A DNA stretch of 42,720 nt from Parcubacteria group bacterium (lineage in GTDB: Bacteria > Patescibacteriota > Minisyncoccia > Phycocordibacterales > Zambryskibacteraceae), in contig JAQBRN010000027.1 in assembly GCA_028286465.1 (NCBI GenBank), positions 1 to 42,720 on the forward strand, read 5' to 3'. Below the pieces are notes generated by a model. That model did not search any database. It was given only the letters and a program-made list of their open reading frames with translations, and had not been told where the DNA came from. Shown here piece after piece: positions 42,578-42,720 of the stretch. Positions within the stretch are counted from its first letter, which is position 1. Every line of letters starts with the position of its first letter. The position numbers and the translations under genes were made by a program.

Positions 42578-42720
42578 ATGAAAAATTCCACCGCAGTCAT
42601 CCTCGTTTTGATCTCCGTCGGCCTCGTCTACACCTTTATCATGCCCGAATACGGCAAGATCCAGTCCCTTCGTGCGGAAGCTGCGGCGTACAACGGCGTC
42701 ATTGCGAACGTGTCCGACCT
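42578..42720 (+). CDS. PilO-like protein (truncated by window)
   Basis: MKNSTAVILVLISVGLVYTFIMPEYGKIQSLRAEAAAYNGVIANVSD. Confidence 0.55.
   Translation, partial: MKNSTAVILVLISVGLVYTFIMPEYGKIQSLRAEAAAYNGVIANVSD

Noticed and set aside
1-42720. CRISPR arrays, IS-type transposases and rRNA genes
   Set aside because: Looked for regular repeat-spacer structure, transposase motifs and conserved rRNA segments; none seen.

Overview
This 42.7-kb window looks like a chromosome segment from a small-genome bacterium. The PilM/PilN-style pilus genes, ComF, many single-domain hypotheticals and unusual gene starts suggest Patescibacteria/CPR (Parcubacteria-like); this is inference only. Recognisable core genes: infC (partial), a CcdA + DipZ-like redoxin pair, smpB, ssrA (tmRNA), ftsH, recG, a MutY-like glycosylase, mscL, comF and the pilM/N/O start, plus two tRNAs (Ser-GCU and a rare Ile-UAU).

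Main signals from the hunt:
(1) A ~6.65-kb AT-richer mobile element (about 8.41-15.06 kb) inserted at the 3' end of the tmRNA gene. It encodes a large serine recombinase whose last codons are antisense to tmRNA, and it has a diverged candidate att partner at the far end.
(2) Inside it, a helically phased CAATAGA repeat array and two copies of a structured motif.
(3) An unannotated ~290-nt pseudoknot-capable ncRNA with its own promoter and terminator at 21.40-21.69 kb, convergent with two tiny paralogous genes.
(4) An AAA ATPase + TOPRIM/DUF4276-like pair preceded by a structured, terminator-ended RNA (33.3-35.27 kb), a candidate defence system.
(5) Two gene-expression regimes: about 15 genes have a -10 box exactly 6-7 nt before the ATG (predicted leaderless), while others have full TTGACA-17-TATAAT promoters, GGAGA Shine-Dalgarno sites and T5-6-ATT-tailed terminators.
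(6) A four-repeat protein of unknown family.

All family calls were made by eye from motifs. No database search was run.
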